From Candidatus Rokuibacteriota bacterium (GTDB taxonomy: Bacteria > Methylomirabilota > Methylomirabilia > Rokubacteriales > CSP1-6): 64,000 bases of DNA. The notes under the pieces are model-generated. The model was not told the DNA's origin, did not search any database, and saw only the letters and a program-made list of their open reading frames with translations. The translations under genes and the position numbers were made by a program. The stretch covers positions 48,267-112,266 of the forward strand of contig QHRU01000034.1 of assembly GCA_003220225.1 (NCBI GenBank). Reading direction: 5' to 3'. Shown here in pieces: positions 43,693-52,698 of this stretch (the first letter of the stretch is position 1; every line of letters begins with the position of its first letter).

Positions 43693-44742
43693 GTGACGTC
43701 GAGGTCCGGACGCGCCCTGGCCGTCGGCTTCGAGGGTGCGCGCATTCCCGACGACGTCGTGGCCCTGGCGGAGGACGCGGGGCTAGGCGGTGTCGTCCTG
43801 TTCGCGCGCAACTGCCCGAGCCTCGAGGTCGTGCTCGCGCTCACCGCCGCGGCGCGGAAGCTCGGCCCCGATGTCCTCGTCCTCGTGGACCACGAGGGCG
43901 GACGGGTTCACCGCCTGCCCGCTCCCTTCACCCGCTTTCCGCCTCCGGCGGCGGTCGGGCGTTCGGGCGATCCTCAACTGGCGGCGGCGGTCGCGAGGGC
44001 CATGGCTCGCGAACTCCGCGCCGCCGGGCTCGACTCCGGGCTCGGGCCGGTGCTCGACTGCCTGCTCGATCCGGCGAACACGGTGATCGGCGACCGCGCG
44101 TTCGGGACGGCCCCGGATGTCGTCGCCGCGTGCGGCGTCGCGTTCGTCGAGGCCGTGCTCTCAGAAGGACTACTTCCCGTCGCCAAGCACTTCCCTGGAC
44201 ACGGACGCACCTCGGTCGACTCGCATACCGCTTTGCCCGACGTTGACGCGACCATCGACGAGCTGGGGCGATGGGATCTGGTGCCGTTCCGCGCCGCCCT
44301 CGGAGCCGGCTGCCCGGCGGTGATGGTCGCCCACGTGCGATACCGCGTGCTCGACCGGGCGCTCCCGGCATCGCTCTCTTCCGAGGTCATCGGCGGCCTG
44401 CTCCGGCGGCGTCTCGGCTTCTCCGGCCTCGTGCTGAGTGACGACCTCGAGATGGCCGCCGTCGCCGGCCCCTGGGGCGTCGCGGGCGCAGCGCGGCGGT
44501 TCTTAGCCGCCGGTGGCGATCTTGCGCTCGTCTGTCAGAGCGCCGAGGCTCGAAACGAGGCGGTGGCGGCGATCGGCCGGGAACTCGACCGGGGCGTGCT
44601 GGACCTCGCGCCGGCCGTCGAGCGCCGCCAAGCGGCCCGCCGGCTCATCGCGACTGCCGGACCGCGGCCCGACGTGTCGGTCATCGGGTGCGCTGAGCAT
44701 CGCGCCCTCGCCGAAGAGGTGGCTCGGCGCGCGGCCGAGTGA
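43693..44742 (+). CDS. nagZ: beta-N-acetylhexosaminidase NagZ-like (GH3)
   Basis: The 349-residue protein has GH3/NagZ signatures: LVDHEGGRVHRL, KHFPGHGRTSVDSHT with the loop acid/base histidine and partner Asp, and the nucleophile region LVLSDDLEMAAV. NagZ removes GlcNAc from anhydro-muropeptides in the cytoplasm during murein recycling; no signal peptide is visible, which fits. GTG 43693 lies 16 bases after the symporter stop, so the genes form an operon. Confidence 0.9.
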   Translation: MTSRSGRALAVGFEGARIPDDVVALAEDAGLGGVVLFARNCPSLEVVLALTAAARKLGPDVLVLVDHEGGRVHRLPAPFTRFPPPAAVGRSGDPQLAAAVARAMARELRAAGLDSGLGPVLDCLLDPANTVIGDRAFGTAPDVVAACGVAFVEAVLSEGLLPVAKHFPGHGRTSVDSHTALPDVDATIDELGRWDLVPFRAALGAGCPAVMVAHVRYRVLDRALPASLSSEVIGGLLRRRLGFSGLVLSDDLEMAAVAGPWGVAGAARRFLAAGGDLALVCQSAEARNEAVAAIGRELDRGVLDLAPAVERRQAARRLIATAGPRPDVSVIGCAEHRALAEEVARRAAE

Positions 44743-44779
44743 TGCGGGCGCCTGTTTGAGCCGGCTGCGTTACCGTGCG

Positions 44780-45706
44780 ATGCTGAGAGCGATGCGTGGC
44801 TTGACGCTAGAACGGCGAGCGTTCGTCACGCTTGTGGCGAAGGCCCTTGTGGGTGCCGGGGCCCTCGGAATTTCGCGCGCGGACCCCGTGCCGGGGCGCG
44901 ACCGCGATCCAAACGTCTTCGCCGGGCAGGAGACGTTCGAGCAGTTGTTGAGGCTCGCGCGCGAGCGCGCCTGGAGCGAGCTCCCGATCGGCGAACGGAT
45001 CGGCGCCATCGGAATGGCGCTCCAGCAGACGCCGTATGTCGAGGCGACGCTCGAGCTTTTCGAGGATCGCGAGGTTTGCTCGGTCAACCTCCGAGGCCTG
45101 GACTGCGTCACGTTCTTTGAAAGCTCGCTCGGATTCGCGCGAATGCTGAGGCGCGATGGGCGCACACCCGACTCACTGCTGGCGGAGGTTGCCTTCACCC
45201 GGTATCGGGGCGGCCGGCCGACCGACTACGCGTCGCGGCTCCACTACCTCAGCGACTGGTTCTTCGACAACGAGCGCAAGCGAGTGGTCCGTCTGATCAC
45301 GCGTGAGCTTCCGGGGGCCATGCGCTTCGCCAAGCGGATCAACTTCATGAGCGCCCATCCCGAGGCCTACCGACAACTCGCGGCGAACCCGGACCTGGCG
45401 CGGAAGATTGCGCGCGTCGAAGTCGAGATCAACGCTCGTGACATCCAGTATGTGCCGAGGGAAAAGGTGGCGACCGCCCAGCCGCTCCTGAAGACGGGGG
45501 ATATCGTCGGCGTCACTACGTCGATCGACGGTCTCGATTGTGCGCACGCCGGGCTGTGCTACAGGGACGCGTCGGGCGTCCTCCGGTTGTTGCACGGCTC
45601 GACGACCCAGAAAGCCGTCATCCTCGACGCGGAGCTCGCGACGTACCTCGGGCGCGTGTCGAGCCACACAGGCATCATGGTGGCACGCCCGCTGGAGGTC
45701 GCGTAG
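44780..45706 (+). CDS. DUF1460 N-acetylmuramoyl-L-alanine amidase-like protein
   Basis: The 308-residue protein has an N-terminal region with a hydrophobic export-like stretch (RRAFVTLVAKALVGAGALGIS). DUF1460 features follow: an NLRGLDCVTFFESSLGFAR segment with the NlpC/P60-type cysteine, LHYLSDWF, and DCAHAGLCYRD with a candidate histidine. A Bacteroides DUF1460 enzyme is a murein amidase, and pairing with NagZ fits peptidoglycan turnover. ATG 44780 and ATG 44792 are both possible starts. Confidence 0.82.
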   Translation: MLRAMRGLTLERRAFVTLVAKALVGAGALGISRADPVPGRDRDPNVFAGQETFEQLLRLARERAWSELPIGERIGAIGMALQQTPYVEATLELFEDREVCSVNLRGLDCVTFFESSLGFARMLRRDGRTPDSLLAEVAFTRYRGGRPTDYASRLHYLSDWFFDNERKRVVRLITRELPGAMRFAKRINFMSAHPEAYRQLAANPDLARKIARVEVEINARDIQYVPREKVATAQPLLKTGDIVGVTTSIDGLDCAHAGLCYRDASGVLRLLHGSTTQKAVILDAELATYLGRVSSHTGIMVARPLEVA

Positions 45707-45782
45707 CGACACGACAGCCGGGTGGTGCTGCAGCGCGAGCTGTGTACGCCCCGGCGCTCTCGTCAGGGAAGCGCGCCCGGAA

Positions 45783-46808
45783 TCACGTCGAAATCATCTT
45801 CTTCTCGATGCCGACCCCGGCCGCGAGCGCGCGTTCGTACTCGAGTGGCACCGTCGCCGAATCCTGCAGGGCGATGCCCGTCGAGTCGAAGACGGTAATC
45901 TCGGACGCCGACGTCCGTCCGCGCTTTCGGCCCACGATGATCTCGCCGATTTCGCCGGCGATGTCGCGCTCGGTCAAGAGCCCGGCGGCGAGGGGAACGT
46001 TGATTTCGCCGTCGGTCCGGCACTGGCGGAGGTCATCGACGAAGATGCGGGCGCGCTTGAGAATCCGCGGGTCGAGCTCCTGGTCGCCGCGCTTGTCCGC
46101 GCCGAGCGCCGCTATGTGAGCGCCATCGGCGACCCATTCGTCCATGACGAGAGGCGCCCGGGCGGGAGTCACCGTCACGATCACGTCGGCCCCCTGGACG
46201 ACCTGCTTGAGATCCGTCGAGCCCCGAATTCTGAAGCGGTCGTATTTCGGCTGCTCGGACTGAATGAAACGATCGAGGCTCGGCTGGGTCCGACTCCACA
46301 CGCGAACGTCGCGCCATTTGACGACCTCGTTGCAGGTCGCCAGGGTACCCTGCGCCATGTGACCAGCGCCGACGATCGCCAGCGTCTGCGCGTCGGGGCG
46401 GGCCATCCACCGTACCGACACCGCGGCCGCCGCTCCCGTCCGCATCACGGTATGGAAGCTTCCGTCGCAGATCGCAAGCGGAAAGCCGGTCTCGGGGTGC
46501 GTGTAGATGAGGATCGAAAAGACGGTCGGAAGATCGAAGCGCTCGCGGTTCTGCTCACGGATCGAGACCCATTTGCACGCCGCTGCCTCGGGCTCCTCGA
46601 TGTACGACGGCATCGCCTCCCACTCGCCTGGGTACTTGTCGAGCACGATGTGGCCCTTCGGCTCCATGAAGTACCGCCCCTCGCCGTGCATCCGGTAGGC
46701 CTGCTCCACGCAGGACACGTATTCGGCAGGTGTGACCAATCCCATCATGTCGGTGCGGCTCAGGATCAAGGTCTTGCGGTTCCGCCAGCTCTCCATGGGG
46801 TTCTCCAT
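45783..46808 (-). CDS. ornithine cyclodeaminase/mu-crystallin family protein
   Basis: The 341-residue protein has the mu-crystallin Rossmann motif LAIVGAGHMAQG near residue 140, MRTGAAAAVSVRWMA before it and the DSTGIALQD end motif. Family members catalyse NAD(P)-dependent reactions on amino or imino acids (ornithine cyclodeamination, ketimine reduction). ATG 46808 is chosen at the family N-terminus. It is the last gene of the 13-gene operon, so it may handle the amino acid released by upstream hydrolases. Confidence 0.85.
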   Translation of the reverse strand: MENPMESWRNRKTLILSRTDMMGLVTPAEYVSCVEQAYRMHGEGRYFMEPKGHIVLDKYPGEWEAMPSYIEEPEAAACKWVSIREQNRERFDLPTVFSILIYTHPETGFPLAICDGSFHTVMRTGAAAAVSVRWMARPDAQTLAIVGAGHMAQGTLATCNEVVKWRDVRVWSRTQPSLDRFIQSEQPKYDRFRIRGSTDLKQVVQGADVIVTVTPARAPLVMDEWVADGAHIAALGADKRGDQELDPRILKRARIFVDDLRQCRTDGEINVPLAAGLLTERDIAGEIGEIIVGRKRGRTSASEITVFDSTGIALQDSATVPLEYERALAAGVGIEKKMIST

Positions 46809-46846
46809 TTCCGCCACCTCGGGAATTCGCCCGTGGCTCGCCCGCT

Positions 46847-48256
46847 TCACGCCTTCCCGCATTCGCCGCGACGCACGAATTCGCCCATCCCTTCCTTGCC
46901 GAGCCACTGGGCCCCGTCGACGATCACCTGCCCCCGCAGGAACACCTTCTTCACTCGCCCGGTGACCCGATGCCCCTCGAAGAGCGTGTAGTCCACCCGA
47001 CTGTGCCCCTCCGCGCCGCGGATCGTCCACGCCTCCTCGGCGTCGAATAGGACAAGGTCCGCATCCGAGCCGACGGCGATCGTGCCCTTGCGGGGGAAAA
47101 GCCCAAAGAGCTTGGCCGGCGTCGTCGCGGTCAGCTCCACGAAGCGGTTCGGCGAGAGGCCGTGCTGCCGCACACCGCCGTCGAAGATCAAGGGGAGCCG
47201 TGTCTCCACCCCGGGCGCGCCGTTGGGAATCTTGCTGAAATCGCGTCGGCCCTGCTGCTTGGAGCTGCGCATCCCCCACGGCTGCTCGTTGAAGCAGAAC
47301 GGGCAGTGGTCCGTCGAGACGACTTGAAGGTCGTCGGTCCGCAATCCGCGCCACAACGCCTCCTGGTGCGCCCGCGTGCGCAACGGCGGCGTCATGACGT
47401 ACTTCGCCCCCTCGAAGTCAGGGCGATCGTAGGCCTCCTCGGTCAGGAACAAATAATGCGGGCACGTTTCGGCGTGGGCCGGAAGACCGCGGTCGCGCGC
47501 TTCGGTGACGGCGGCCAGCGCCTCGGCCGCCGACAGGTGCACGACGTACAGTGGGGTGTGGGCCAGTTCGGCCAGCCGAATGGCGCGGTGGGTCGCCTCG
47601 CCTTCCATCAGCGAGGGGCGAGTGAGGGCATGATATTTTGCGTCCGTTTGGCCCCGGGCGACCGCCTCCTCGATCAACACTTGAATCACCGGGCCGTTCT
47701 CGGCGTGGACGCAGATCATGCCGCCGTTGGCTCCGGCGACGCGCATGGCTTTGAACAACGCCGCGTCGTCGACCATCAACACGCCCGGATAGGCCGTGAA
47801 CAACTTGAAGCTCGACACTCCTTCCCGCTTGATGAGCGCCTGCATGTCGGCGAGCGCTTCGGCGGTGACGTCGAGGACGATCATGTGGGCGGCGACGTCC
47901 ACGCACGCGCTCTCCGCCCGCCGGTGCCAGTCGTCGAGCCCGGCGCGTAAGCTCTGCCCACGCGTCTGGTTGGCGAAATCCACGAGGGTCGTGGTGCCGC
48001 CGAAGGCTGCCGCGCGGGTCCCGGTTCCGAACGTATCGACCGTGCGGGAGTTGCCGAAATCCCAATCGAGGTGAGTGTGCACGTCCACTCCGCCGGGCAG
48101 GACCAACAACCCGCTGGCGTCGTGGACGCTGACGTTCCCTCCGACCGGGATGTCGCGGCCGATCATCCGGACCCGACCGTCCTCGACGAGGATGTCGGCG
48201 CGGTAGTCGTCCGTCGCGGTCACGATCCGTCCGTTCCTGATGAGCACCGAGTCCAT
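46847..48256 (-). CDS. hydA: hydantoinase/dihydropyrimidinase
   Basis: The 469-residue protein has the cyclic amidohydrolase motifs: VLPGGVDVHTHLDWDF with the metal histidine pair, SSFKLFTAYPG with the lysine expected to be carbamylated, ICVHAENG, HLSAAEALAAV, and STDHCPF with the catalytic aspartate. It hydrolyses hydantoins, dihydropyrimidines or related cyclic ureides to N-carbamoyl acids with two metal ions. It lies downstream of a CobW GTPase and a binding-protein-dependent importer, with an M20 N-carbamoyl-type amidohydrolase in the same operon. Confidence 0.92.
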   Translation of the reverse strand: MDSVLIRNGRIVTATDDYRADILVEDGRVRMIGRDIPVGGNVSVHDASGLLVLPGGVDVHTHLDWDFGNSRTVDTFGTGTRAAAFGGTTTLVDFANQTRGQSLRAGLDDWHRRAESACVDVAAHMIVLDVTAEALADMQALIKREGVSSFKLFTAYPGVLMVDDAALFKAMRVAGANGGMICVHAENGPVIQVLIEEAVARGQTDAKYHALTRPSLMEGEATHRAIRLAELAHTPLYVVHLSAAEALAAVTEARDRGLPAHAETCPHYLFLTEEAYDRPDFEGAKYVMTPPLRTRAHQEALWRGLRTDDLQVVSTDHCPFCFNEQPWGMRSSKQQGRRDFSKIPNGAPGVETRLPLIFDGGVRQHGLSPNRFVELTATTPAKLFGLFPRKGTIAVGSDADLVLFDAEEAWTIRGAEGHSRVDYTLFEGHRVTGRVKKVFLRGQVIVDGAQWLGKEGMGEFVRRGECGKA

Positions 48257-48295
48257 GTGCGCCTCCTTACCTGATCACAGGCGAATTCTCCGTTC

Positions 48296-49318
48296 TCACG
48301 CGGCGTCCCGCTCGGGCGGGGCGAGCCGCAGAAAGGCGCGAAGCGACCGCTCGATGAGGTGGGCCGGCAGGCTCCGGACAATGAGGACCAGACGGCTGCG
48401 ATGGTCGGCCGTCGGCCACCGCGGGAGGGACGTCGGCGGGTGTACGAGGTGGTGGATGCCGTGGATCACGACGGGGGTCAGCACCCCACGGACCTGCAGG
48501 ATCCCTTTCACGCGAAGGACATCGTCGCCATGGGCGTGGAGGAGCATCGTCAACCACATGCCGAATACCGTCCAGTCGAGCGGGGAGTCGACGGTCAGAC
48601 TGACCGCGGTGATGTCGCGCGCGTGCCGATCGAGCCCGTCTCCGCCACCGACGGTCCCCGACAACGGAGCCCGGGCTCGTCGGACGCTCGGCGAATCGCA
48701 GTCCGCCGGATCGAACGTCTCCGCACTGAAGAGACGATCGAGCGCGAGCGATGCATCCGGCGTCTCGAAGAACGGCGCTGTGGGATTGTAACGAGCTACC
48801 TCCGCGCGAAGGCCCTCGACGCGTGCGCGGTCGACGAGGTCGGTCTTGGTCAGCACCATCCGATCCGCGACCGCCACCTGCTTGATCGACTCCAGATGCT
48901 GGACCAGGTGCTGCGCGCCATTGACCGCGTCGATCGTCGTCACGACGCTGCCCAGACGAAAATGATGTCGGAGCACCGGGTCGGCCGTCAGCGTAAAGAG
49001 AATGGGCGCTGGATCAGCCAAGCCTGTCGTCTCGAGGACCAGATGGTCGAAGGGCGGGACCCGGCCCCGTTCACGCTTGTCGAATAGCTCGCGGAGCGCC
49101 GCCGCGAGATCGCTTCTCAGGGTGCAGCAGACACAGCCCGTCTGCAGCACCACCGTGTCGGCGTCCACCCGTTGAAGCAGCAGATGATCCAGGGCGACTT
49201 CGCCGAACTCGTTGACCACCACGGCCGTGTTGGCGAAGACCGGGGACGCGAGCGCTCGCTGGAGAAGGGTGGTCTTGCCGCTCCCCAGGAAGCCGGTGAT
49301 GAGGTGAACCGGAATCAC
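48296..49318 (-). CDS. CobW/P47K-family metal-chaperone GTPase
   Basis: The 340-residue protein (GTG 49318) has a Walker A LITGFLGSGKTTLL, the CxCC motif GCVCCTLRSDL that binds the transferred metal, VVNEFGE, ETTGLADP and the guanine motif LTKTDL. The C-terminal CobW domain lies at about 245-330. Such GTPases insert Zn, Co or Ni-type metals into target enzymes. The operon holds two or three metal amidohydrolases, including a urease homologue that lacks ureDEFG nearby, so it is a plausible metal donor. The start overlaps the stop of the small gene before it. Confidence 0.9.
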   Translation of the reverse strand: MIPVHLITGFLGSGKTTLLQRALASPVFANTAVVVNEFGEVALDHLLLQRVDADTVVLQTGCVCCTLRSDLAAALRELFDKRERGRVPPFDHLVLETTGLADPAPILFTLTADPVLRHHFRLGSVVTTIDAVNGAQHLVQHLESIKQVAVADRMVLTKTDLVDRARVEGLRAEVARYNPTAPFFETPDASLALDRLFSAETFDPADCDSPSVRRARAPLSGTVGGGDGLDRHARDITAVSLTVDSPLDWTVFGMWLTMLLHAHGDDVLRVKGILQVRGVLTPVVIHGIHHLVHPPTSLPRWPTADHRSRLVLIVRSLPAHLIERSLRAFLRLAPPERDAA

Positions 49319-49659
49319 GTGGCGGCCTCCTCGACTCCCTCCTCGCCTTCCAGCCGGGAGAGCAGGACCGGGTTTAGCGGATCGCAGCGGCAGCGTCCGA
49401 GACGCTCGGCGGTGCTCCACACCGCCGCCAGCCGCGACACCAGCTCGGACTGTCCGGTTCGATTGCTCAGCACGAAGGTGTGGGCGTCCCAGTCCCGAAC
49501 CGCGAGCCCGTGCTGCGAGAGAATCCGGTTGGCGAGCGCGATCTGCAGCTGGCGGCCTTGGCGCCATGCCGCCGGCTCTTCGGCCTCGGACGAAGCAGTG
49601 CCTTCGAGTCGATCCGTCCAGTGCCTTGCTTGCTCGACCCCTCCACACAACGTACACAT
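49315..49659 (-). CDS. small Cys-containing protein coupled to CobW
   Basis: The 114-residue protein begins MCTLCGG and continues HWTD, a CxxC head seen in small proteins that accompany CobW genes. The rest includes LANRILSQHGL, WDAHTFVLSNRTGQ and a second cysteine pair (GRCRCD). The GTGA-type overlap with the CobW start indicates coupling. Metal binding or hand-over with CobW is inferred from the cysteines and context. Confidence 0.68.
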   Translation of the reverse strand: MCTLCGGVEQARHWTDRLEGTASSEAEEPAAWRQGRQLQIALANRILSQHGLAVRDWDAHTFVLSNRTGQSELVSRLAAVWSTAERLGRCRCDPLNPVLLSRLEGEEGVEEAAT

Positions 49660-49721
49660 GGGTCGCCGCGGCTCAGCGCCCTGGACAGGCGGGCAGCCGT
49701 CCCATCGTCACTTGCCCTCCG

Positions 49722-50603
49722 TCACCGCCGGCGGGGGCTGCGCCGCGCAAAATCGTCGGCAATCTGATCGAAGGTCGCGAAGCGCACGCCCGGGTGCCGA
49801 ACGATGTGATGGTAGAGGCGCTCCAGCATCATGAGCACCTGCGGCCGACCAGACACGTCCGGATGGATCGTCATCGGGAAGGCCGCATAGTCGTACTCGC
49901 GATACACCCAATCGAACTGGTCCCGCCAGATCTCTTCGAGATCGTGCGGGTTCACGAACCCGTGGCTGTTGGGCGCCGCTTTGATGAACATCATAGGCGG
50001 CAGGTCGTCGAGGTACCAGCTGGCCGGGATTTCGATGAGGTCCGTTTCATTCCCGCGCACCAGGGGCTGCATCCACGTGCTCGGATTCTTGGAGTAATCG
50101 ATCTTCGTCCAGCGATCCCCGACGCGAACGTAGTGGGGTTGGAAATCGTGGTGCATCAGGCTGTGGTCGTATTTGAAGCCGCGCTTGAGCAGAAGCTCGT
50201 TGGTGACCGGACTGAATTCCCACCAGGGCGCAACATATCCGGTCGGGCGGTGCCCCGTCAGTTTCTGCGCAAGGTCGATGCACTTGTCGAGGACTGCCTC
50301 CTCCTGCGCGCGGGTCATCGCGATGGGATTCTCGTGGGAGTATCCGTGGATGCCGATCTCATGACCGGCCGCCACCACCATTCCGATCTGTTCGGGAAAG
50401 GTCTCCATGGAGTGACCCGGCACGAACCACGTTGTTTTGATGCCGAACCGCTCGAACAACTTCACCAGCCGAGGCGTCCCCACTTCGCCCGAAAACATCC
50501 CGCGCGAGATGTCGAGGGGCGAATCGGCTCCGCCGTAGGATCCAAGCCAGCCCGCGACAGCGTCCACGTCGACGCCAAACGCACACAAGATCTCCTTGGC
50601 CAT
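49722..50603 (-). CDS. polysaccharide-deacetylase-family hydrolase (PuuE/allantoinase-like)
   Basis: The 293-residue NodB-fold protein has [11 protein letters not shown] with the metal/base aspartate, the [13 protein letters not shown] metal histidines, a [10 protein letters not shown] arginine-loop equivalent and a C-terminal [11 protein letters not shown] histidine. This long form resembles the cytoplasmic PuuE allantoinase and HpPgdA subgroup rather than short cell-wall deacetylases. No signal peptide supports a cytoplasmic amide or ureide substrate. It sits between the importer ATPase and the CobW/hydantoinase genes, which strengthens a ring-opening role. Confidence 0.82.
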   Translation of the reverse strand: MAKEILCAFGVDVDAVAGWLGSYGGADSPLDISRGMFSGEVGTPRLVKLFERFGIKTTWFVPGHSMETFPEQIGMVVAAGHEIGIHGYSHENPIAMTRAQEEAVLDKCIDLAQKLTGHRPTGYVAPWWEFSPVTNELLLKRGFKYDHSLMHHDFQPHYVRVGDRWTKIDYSKNPSTWMQPLVRGNETDLIEIPASWYLDDLPPMMFIKAAPNSHGFVNPHDLEEIWRDQFDWVYREYDYAAFPMTIHPDVSGRPQVLMMLERLYHHIVRHPGVRFATFDQIADDFARRSPRRR

Positions 50604-50645
50604 AACATGCTCCTCCTCGTATAAGGTGACGTCGTTCAGGCCTCG

Positions 50646-51830
50646 TCACCGGCTGCGAACACCGTCCCTTTGCGCTTCGAGCGGCAGCGGCCGAACGCCC
50701 GTGGCGGTTCTGGTCGAGTCGCCGGTCAACAGATGCACATCCTCGGTGGCCCACCGGGCAACGACCGCGTCACCGATGTCGAGCGGCGCGGTGAGAAAGG
50801 CGTGGTCGGGGAGGTTACCCACGAATTGCTCCCGCCCGGGCACGTCGATCGTGACCTTCACGTAGGAGCCCTGATATTCGATGGCGTGAACGGTGCCGGC
50901 GAGGACATTCGTCGCCTCGCCGACCGACGACAAGGGCGCGCGCAGTTTTTCGACTTTGATCCGATCCCTCCGGATGCAGCAGAAGATCTCCTGGCCCTTG
51001 GCCGGCGCCGTCGAGGTCACGGGTGTTGCGAAGCGGGCTCCGGTCCCGTCGACAAGCGTCACCGCGCCGCCGTTCACGGCGATGACCGTCCCGGCGAGCA
51101 CGTTCTGCCCGCCCATGAAGCGCGCGACATAGGCGGTCGCGGGCAGCGTGTAGATCTCGTGGGCCGAGGCCGCCTGCTCGATTCGGCCCTCCTCCATCAC
51201 CACCACGGCGTCAGCGACGGCGATCGCCTCGAGCTGCGTATGGGTGACGTGCACGAACGTGATGCCGAGCTCACGCTGGATCCGACGCAGTTCTCCCCGC
51301 ATCTGCAGACGAAGGAATTCGTCCAGGGCCGACAGCGGCTCGTCGAGCAACAGCACGCGGGGCTCGGTGATCAGCGCGCGCGACAACGCCACCCGCTGCT
51401 GCTGGCCCCCCGAGAGCTGGGCCGGCATCCGGTCGGCGAACTGGTCCAGCTGCACCTGGGCGAGGACCTCGCGGGCCCGCCGGTGGCGCTCCGCCTTGCC
51501 GACCCCGCGCACCTTGAGGTTGAAGGCGACGTTGTCGAGGACGGTCAGATGGGGGAAGAGGGCGTAATTCTGGAACATCATGGCCGTCCCGCGCCGGACG
51601 GGCGGAAGGCCAACGACGGATTCGCCGCCGATGCGGATGTCTCCCGCCGTCGGGGTCTCATGCCCGGCGATCATGCGGAGGATCGTCGTCTTGCCGCACC
51701 CGCTCGGGCCGAGCAGACAGCAGTAGCTGCCGTGGGGAATCGTGAGCGAGATGTCGTCGACGGCGAGCGTCTGGTCGAATCGCTTGGTGACGCTGCGCAG
51801 CTCGATGTGGCCGGACGCGGCCATGCTCAC
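50646..51830 (-). CDS. potA: ABC importer ATPase, PotA-like
   Basis: The 394-residue protein has Walker A LGPSGCGKTTIL, the ABC signature LSGGQQQRVAL, Walker B RVLLLDEPLSALD, an H-loop (VTHTQLEA) and a C-terminal TOBE regulatory domain. It energises the importer formed by the next three genes. The four-base ATGA overlap with the PotC-like gene shows coupling. PotA is the nearest characterised family; the real substrate may be a ureide rather than a polyamine. Confidence 0.92.
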   Translation of the reverse strand: MSMAASGHIELRSVTKRFDQTLAVDDISLTIPHGSYCCLLGPSGCGKTTILRMIAGHETPTAGDIRIGGESVVGLPPVRRGTAMMFQNYALFPHLTVLDNVAFNLKVRGVGKAERHRRAREVLAQVQLDQFADRMPAQLSGGQQQRVALSRALITEPRVLLLDEPLSALDEFLRLQMRGELRRIQRELGITFVHVTHTQLEAIAVADAVVVMEEGRIEQAASAHEIYTLPATAYVARFMGGQNVLAGTVIAVNGGAVTLVDGTGARFATPVTSTAPAKGQEIFCCIRRDRIKVEKLRAPLSSVGEATNVLAGTVHAIEYQGSYVKVTIDVPGREQFVGNLPDHAFLTAPLDIGDAVVARWATEDVHLLTGDSTRTATGVRPLPLEAQRDGVRSR

Positions 51831-52690
51831 GCGTCTCCGAGCGGACCGGGCGTCCGGTCGCGCTGGCGGCGCGCGCGCCGGCGCTGGATCACGGCGATGG
51901 ACGTCAACGCAACGGCGATGACGACGAAGGAGACGGCCGTGGTCAAGGTCCCCAGTGCATAGAGGGCCGGCGACGTCACGTCCGTCGTCATCGCCCAGAT
52001 CTCGAGCGGGAGCGTATTCCGGCTGCCGATCGGGATCAGCGTTCGGGGGAACTCGTCATAGGACAGCGTGAACCCGAACAGGGCCACACCGATGATCCCG
52101 GGCAAGAGAATCGGCAGCACGACGAGCCGCAGCGTCTGCCACGGGCTCGCCCCGAGGTCGCGGGCCGCCTCCTCGTACGCGCGATTGAACCGACTGAACA
52201 CGGCAAACATGATCAACAGCCCGAACGGCAGCGTCCAGGTGAGCTGCGCTCCCAGTGCCGAGGAGAACCAGGCGGGCGAGACGTGCGCGAACTGGAACAT
52301 CAGACCCACCCCCAGCCCGAGTAGCAGCCCCGGCATGATGAGGCTGGCGATGGCCATATAGAAGACGGCCGTGGCTCCTCGAAACCGATAGCGGAAGGCC
52401 AACCCGGCCATGATGGAGATCACCACGGTGATCGCGAGCACGATGATCGCGAGCACGATCGACCGGCTGAAGGAGCCGACGAAATCCCCGGACCGTTGCT
52501 GCACGACGAGCGCCTTGAACCAGTGGAGAGACACTCCATTCATCGGGAACGTGAGACCGCCGGTCGGGCCCTGGAAGGACAGGATGAAGATCGCCGACAT
52601 GGGACCGTACAGGAACAACACGAACAGCGTGAAGAACGCGGCCAGCGCGTAAAAGGTCCAGGGGCGGCCATTCGACGACCGGGCCGTCAT
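51827..52690 (-). CDS. potC: ABC importer permease, PotC-like
   Basis: The 287-residue protein has six membrane helices and the permease EAA loop (EEAARDLGASPWQTLRLVVLPILLP, residues about 180-205) that docks on the ATPase. ATG 52690 gives the expected short cytoplasmic start before the first helix. It overlaps potA and follows the PotB-like gene by eight bases. Confidence 0.92.
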   Translation of the reverse strand: MTARSSNGRPWTFYALAAFFTLFVLFLYGPMSAIFILSFQGPTGGLTFPMNGVSLHWFKALVVQQRSGDFVGSFSRSIVLAIIVLAITVVISIMAGLAFRYRFRGATAVFYMAIASLIMPGLLLGLGVGLMFQFAHVSPAWFSSALGAQLTWTLPFGLLIMFAVFSRFNRAYEEAARDLGASPWQTLRLVVLPILLPGIIGVALFGFTLSYDEFPRTLIPIGSRNTLPLEIWAMTTDVTSPALYALGTLTTAVSFVVIAVALTSIAVIQRRRARRQRDRTPGPLGDA

Positions 52691-52698
52691 ATCGGCCT

